DNA from: Christensenella sp. UBA1685
GTDB taxonomy: Bacteria; Bacillota; Clostridia; Christensenellales; CAG-138
DNA: 64,000 nt
Reading direction: 5' to 3'
Assembly: GCA_002320595.1 (NCBI GenBank)
Contig: DCKB01000013.1
Span: 1 to 64,000 of the forward strand
A program made the position numbers and the translations under genes. The notes under the pieces are model-generated. The model was given only the letters and a program-made list of their open reading frames with translations, was not told the DNA's origin and searched no databases. Positions 60,881 through 64,000 of this stretch are shown one piece after another (the stretch's first letter is position 1; each line of letters opens with the position of its first letter).

Positions 60881-61243
60881 ATGAAACGCCCTATTGCCTA
60901 CATCACCGCCCCTTGGGGCGAGAACGAATTTGAAAACACCGAAAATGCCGCCAAATATTGCAGGGCTGTCTATGACGCTGGCTTTTCGCCCATCTGTCCC
61001 ATGCTGTTCCTGCCCCTGTTCCTGAGTGATGAAATCCCCCAGGAGCATAAGGACGGCATCGACATGGCGCGTGAATATCTGCGCCGCTCCCATGTGCTTG
61101 TTGTCTGCGGCGATACCGTGGATGAAAGCATGAAGAACGACATTGCCGTTGCGGAACGCCTGCGGATCACCGCTACCACGCTGGACGGTATCCTGACCGT
61201 TAAGGGACAGGGACGCGCCGAAGGAGGACACCGCCGTGAATAA
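60881..61243 (+). CDS. DUF4406 protein (deoxyribosyltransferase-like fold)
   Basis: A protein of 120 aa beginning MKRPIAYITAPWGENEFENT, with a later VLVVCGDTVDESMKNDIAVAE segment, matching the DUF4406 group related to nucleoside 2-deoxyribosyltransferases. Function in conjugative elements is unknown; a nucleotide-related job is possible. Confidence 0.72.
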   Translation: MKRPIAYITAPWGENEFENTENAAKYCRAVYDAGFSPICPMLFLPLFLSDEIPQEHKDGIDMAREYLRRSHVLVVCGDTVDESMKNDIAVAERLRITATTLDGILTVKGQGRAEGGHRRE

Positions 61244-61583
61244 GACCGATGAAAAGAAACGGGCAGAGTTCTATTTGCGCGTATCCAAAATCCTGCGGGA
61301 AGCCTCCATCAAAATGGGGCTTCGCTCTGCGCTGGGTTATGTATTCACATCTGAGGAAAGAAAAGCCCTGTCGGATATACAGCAGATATTCTTCCCGGAA
61401 CAGGAAATTTCAACGGATGTGGATTACACCGTTCTCAATAAGGCTTCCGGTATTCTGATCGACGCATGGGCTGGTGTTCCCGTTGCATATCTGCCGCCCG
61501 TCAACAAACTGCGGATTGCCGAGAATGCGGCAAAGCAGCTTCGCAACCAGCCGGTACATTTCGGAGAAAGGAGAAGCAAATGA
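61236..61583 (+). CDS. Small unknown conjugative-element protein
   Basis: A protein of 115 aa starting at GTG 61236 with GGAGG upstream, overlapping the previous gene by eight bases. Contents are helical and soluble; no family recognised. A 13-codon open frame with its own ribosome site (61580-61621) overlaps its end and is probably not a gene. Confidence 0.65.
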   Translation: MNKTDEKKRAEFYLRVSKILREASIKMGLRSALGYVFTSEERKALSDIQQIFFPEQEISTDVDYTVLNKASGILIDAWAGVPVAYLPPVNKLRIAENAAKQLRNQPVHFGERRSK

Positions 61584-61669
61584 GGATTATCTTTCTTCGC
61601 CGTTTGGTAGTTCCACCTTAGTGTCTGCCTGTTCTCCCTGCAAATCTGAGGAAAGGAGCGTGATAAGTC

Positions 61670-62146
61670 GTGCAGGAAGAAGTTGAACAGAAAGTAGTTT
61701 CGCTGATCGTAGACTGCGGAAAGCTGGGCGAACAGGAATTGAAAAAAGCCCTCGCCAAGCTGGTGGAGCAGATGAAAGCAAGCCATCAGAAGCATCAGTA
61801 CAACAAAGAAAATCCCCACGGCAAGATGACCGTCAAACAGCTTGCCGCCAAGGACAAGGGCTTACAGAGTATTGAAGTCACCGACAAGAACATCGGCTCA
61901 TTCAACCGCATTGCCCGGAAGTACGGCATTGACTTCGCTCCGTTCAAGGTCAAGGGCGAAAACCGGTATTTGGTGTTCTTCAAAGCACCGGATGCCGATG
62001 CCATGACTGCCGCGTTCAAGGAATACACCGCCAAACAGGTCAAAAAAGCGGAACGCCCCTCCGTACTGGAAAAGCTCCAGCATTTCAAGGCGCTCATTAA
62101 ATCAGCTGTGGTGGACAGGACGAAACGGAAGGAGCTGGAACGATGA
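61670..62146 (+). CDS. pcfB: PcfB-like conjugation protein (DUF3801)
   Basis: A 158-aa member of the PcfB family, an accessory of the conjugative relaxosome and coupling protein. It starts at GTG 61670, with GGAG about 11 bases upstream, and overlaps virD4 by four bases, the standard order in Tn1549-type elements. The central KQLAAKDKGLQSIEVTDKN and FKVKGENRYLVFFKAPDAD segments are typical. Confidence 0.85.
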   Translation: MQEEVEQKVVSLIVDCGKLGEQELKKALAKLVEQMKASHQKHQYNKENPHGKMTVKQLAAKDKGLQSIEVTDKNIGSFNRIARKYGIDFAPFKVKGENRYLVFFKAPDADAMTAAFKEYTAKQVKKAERPSVLEKLQHFKALIKSAVVDRTKRKELER

Positions 62147-63930
62147 AACAGATCAATTACAAAAAGCTCATTCTTCCGAACATCCCGTATGTGTTCATCG
62201 CGCTGCTTATCACCAAAGTGAGCGAAGCGGCGCGGCTGGCTCCCGGCGCAGACCTCTCCGGTAAGCTGCTGAACATTATGACCGGCATGAGTACCGCGTT
62301 CCAGTCCATCATGCCCAGCTTCCATCCCATTGACCTGTGTGTAGGCATTGCTGCCGCCGTTGTCATTCGGCTGGTGGTCTACTTTAAGGGCAAGAACGCC
62401 AAGAAATTCCGCAAAAATCTGGAATATGGCAGCGCCCGTTGGGGTACAGCCGAGGACATCAAACCCTATGTAGACCCCGTGTTTGAGAACAATATCATCC
62501 TCACGCAGACGGAGTGCCTGACCATGAACAACCGCCCGAAAGACCCGAAAACGGCGCGGAATAAGAATGTTTTAATCATCGGGGGAAGCGGCTCCGGTAA
62601 GACCCGCTTCTGGCTGAAACCCAATTTGCTCCAATGCACATCCAAAACCTATCCGGTCAGCTTCGTGGTCACAGACCCCAAGGGCAGTATTGTGACGGAG
62701 TGCGGAAATGCGCTGCGGCGCAATCAGTACCGCATCAAAATCTTGAACACCATCAATTTCAAGAAAAGTCACCACTACAACCCCTTTGCCTATATCCATT
62801 CGGAAAAGGACATTTTGAAGCTGGTAACGACCCTGATCGCCAACACCAAGGGCGAGGGCAAGGCCGGGGATGATTTTTGGGTGAAAGCGGAAACCCTGCT
62901 CTATACCGCGCTCATCGGCTACATCCACTATGAAGCGCCGGTGGAGGAACAGAACTTCTCCACCCTCATTGAGTTTATCAACGCCATGGAGGTGCGCGAG
63001 GATGATGAAGAATTTCAGAATCCCGTTGACTTGATGTTTGCCGAGCTGAAGGAGCGCAAACCCAACCACTTTGCAGTCCGTCAGTATGCCAAGTACAAGT
63101 TAGCTGCCGGCAAGACCGCAAAAAGCATCTTGATTAGCTGCGGTGCGCGCCTTGCGCCCTTTGATATTCAGGAGCTTCGGGAACTGACAGCCTACGACGA
63201 ACTGCAACTGGACACCCTGGGCGACAGAAAAACCGCCCTGTTCATCATCATGTCCGATACGGACGATACCTTTAACTTTCTCATTTCCATGTGTTACACC
63301 CAGCTCTTTAATCTGCTCTGCGAAAAAGCAGACGATGTGTACGGCGGGCGCTTGCCTGTCCATGTGCGCTGTCTGATCGACGAGGCGGCGAATATCGGGC
63401 AGATACCCCGTCTGGAAAAGCTGGTGGCAACGATCCGTTCCAGAGAGATTTCCTGTTGTCTTGTCTTGCAGGCGCAAAGCCAGCTAAAAGCCTTATATAA
63501 GGACAGCGCAGACACGATTGTGGGAAACATGGATTGCTCCATCTTCCTGGGCGGAAAAGAACCCGGTACGCTGAAAGAACTGGCGGCGGCGCTGGGGAAG
63601 GAAACCATCGACAGCTACAACACCGGCGAAAGTCGAGGGCGCGAGGTTTCCCATTCTCTCAATTATCAGAAATTGGGTAAGGAGCTTATGAGTGTGGACG
63701 AGCTTGCCGTTTTGGACGGTGGCAAGTGCATCCTCCAGCTCCGTGGTGTGCGCCCGTTTCTGTCCAACAAATATGATCTCACCAAGCACCCCCTCTATCG
63801 CTATACATCGGATTATGACAAGAAAAACGCCTTTGACATAGAGCGTTTTATGTCCCACCGCCTCAAACTCAAGCCGGATGATGCTTTCGAGGTGTATCGC
63901 GTAGACCTTTCCGGTGAACCTGTTGCCTGA
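62143..63930 (+). CDS. virD4: VirD4/TraG-type conjugative coupling ATPase
   Basis: The coupling protein (595 aa) links the relaxosome to the type IV secretion channel. Two N-terminal hydrophobic segments (about 10-27 and 50-85) are followed by the cytosolic ATPase with Walker A GGSGSGKTRF and Walker B CLIDEAANIG, and conserved FVVTDPKGSI and AAALGKETIDSYN. Full length; the stop is inside the window. Confidence 0.93.
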   Translation: MKQINYKKLILPNIPYVFIALLITKVSEAARLAPGADLSGKLLNIMTGMSTAFQSIMPSFHPIDLCVGIAAAVVIRLVVYFKGKNAKKFRKNLEYGSARWGTAEDIKPYVDPVFENNIILTQTECLTMNNRPKDPKTARNKNVLIIGGSGSGKTRFWLKPNLLQCTSKTYPVSFVVTDPKGSIVTECGNALRRNQYRIKILNTINFKKSHHYNPFAYIHSEKDILKLVTTLIANTKGEGKAGDDFWVKAETLLYTALIGYIHYEAPVEEQNFSTLIEFINAMEVREDDEEFQNPVDLMFAELKERKPNHFAVRQYAKYKLAAGKTAKSILISCGARLAPFDIQELRELTAYDELQLDTLGDRKTALFIIMSDTDDTFNFLISMCYTQLFNLLCEKADDVYGGRLPVHVRCLIDEAANIGQIPRLEKLVATIRSREISCCLVLQAQSQLKALYKDSADTIVGNMDCSIFLGGKEPGTLKELAAALGKETIDSYNTGESRGREVSHSLNYQKLGKELMSVDELAVLDGGKCILQLRGVRPFLSNKYDLTKHPLYRYTSDYDKKNAFDIERFMSHRLKLKPDDAFEVYRVDLSGEPVA

Positions 63931-64000
63931 TGGCAGCAGCCTAACTTCATAACGAACCAGTGAAAAATCGTGGAATGAATGTACCTTCCAAAATCTAAAT

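Larger units (their letters stand above)
56501..64000. mobile_element. Left part of an integrative conjugative element (Tn1549-like)
   Basis: From the break in the integrase to the end of the window the genes are parB-like, three unknown proteins, a PP-loop reductase-like protein, a DnaD/RepA-type initiator, DUF4406, a small protein, pcfB and virD4. This gene order is typical of clostridial Tn1549-type conjugative elements. All genes are on the plus strand. The element continues beyond the window, so its right end, relaxase and integrase are not visible. Bases 56501-56616 and 63931-64000 hold no gene that I can assign. Confidence 0.82.

Noticed and set aside
61580..61621. Tiny open frame of 13 codons after a ribosome-site-like sequence
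   Set aside because: Too short, low information, and overlaps the preceding gene; no support beyond the motif.
1..64000. CRISPR arrays, rRNA genes, complete insertion sequences
   Set aside because: No regularly spaced repeats, no rRNA-like segments and no transposase gene were seen on reading both strands.

Overview
The window looks like a chromosomal segment of a GC-rich anaerobic member of the Clostridia (Bacillota). The signs are strong AGGAGG-type ribosome binding sites, textbook sigma-A promoters, an Rnf ferredoxin:NAD oxidoreductase operon, HisZ-dependent histidine synthesis, a tetrahydrofolate riboswitch in front of an ECF folate transporter gene, and a clostridial conjugative element (Tn1549-like gene content) at the right end. 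No rRNA or CRISPR array was seen, and there is not enough here for a species call.

Layout. 0-1.8 kb: lipid kinase and PAP2 phosphatase pair. 1.8-6.2 kb: rnfCDEAB on the minus strand, with no rnfG. 6.3-8.5 kb: two half-length TauE/SafE genes, a PH-like membrane protein and an S4 RNA-binding protein. 8.6-16.9 kb: a ten-gene histidine operon (hisZ-G-D-C-B-H-A-F-IE-phosphatase) behind one consensus promoter. 17-21 kb (minus): a DUF2268-like metalloprotease, an MBL hydrolase, a small membrane protein, a phosphodiester glycosidase and a GT2-GtrA fusion. 21.2-25 kb: an aldo/keto reductase with a ferredoxin tail; THF riboswitch, folT and a RimK-like ATP-grasp ligase; an Mrp-type P-loop protein. 25.1-31.7 kb: a c-di-AMP receptor gene leading directly into a compact F1Fo ATP synthase operon. 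31.9-34.1 kb: MATE transporter and an unknown cysteine-containing protein, then a decayed stretch.

34.7-47.1 kb reads as an acquired peptide-use island, with visibly lower GC and different codon choice from its surroundings. It holds oppBCDF, a peptide-binding lipoprotein, an M14 carboxypeptidase and an S9 peptidase on the minus strand. Divergent to these are an XRE regulator and two amidohydrolases, one of which has lost its metal ligands. 47.4-52.1 kb is a MarR-ABC-ABC-acetyltransferase operon with two adjacent near-identical palindromes at its promoter. Next come a leaderless P-loop kinase gene, a UvrD/PcrA helicase and a tRNA-Gly/tRNA-Lys pair. A truncated tyrosine integrase lies next to tRNA-Lys, and from about 56.5 kb an integrative conjugative element (parB, replication initiator, PP-loop protein, pcfB, virD4) runs off the end of the window.

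The most unusual material is the energy machinery. The Rnf operon lacks rnfG. The ATP synthase combines a delta subunit reduced to its C-terminal domain, an epsilon without its C-terminal helices, and a c subunit with two membrane carboxylates and no glycine-repeat motif, all behind a c-di-AMP receptor gene. The folT-RimK-like pairing under a THF riboswitch suggests an unassigned folate-modifying ligase.
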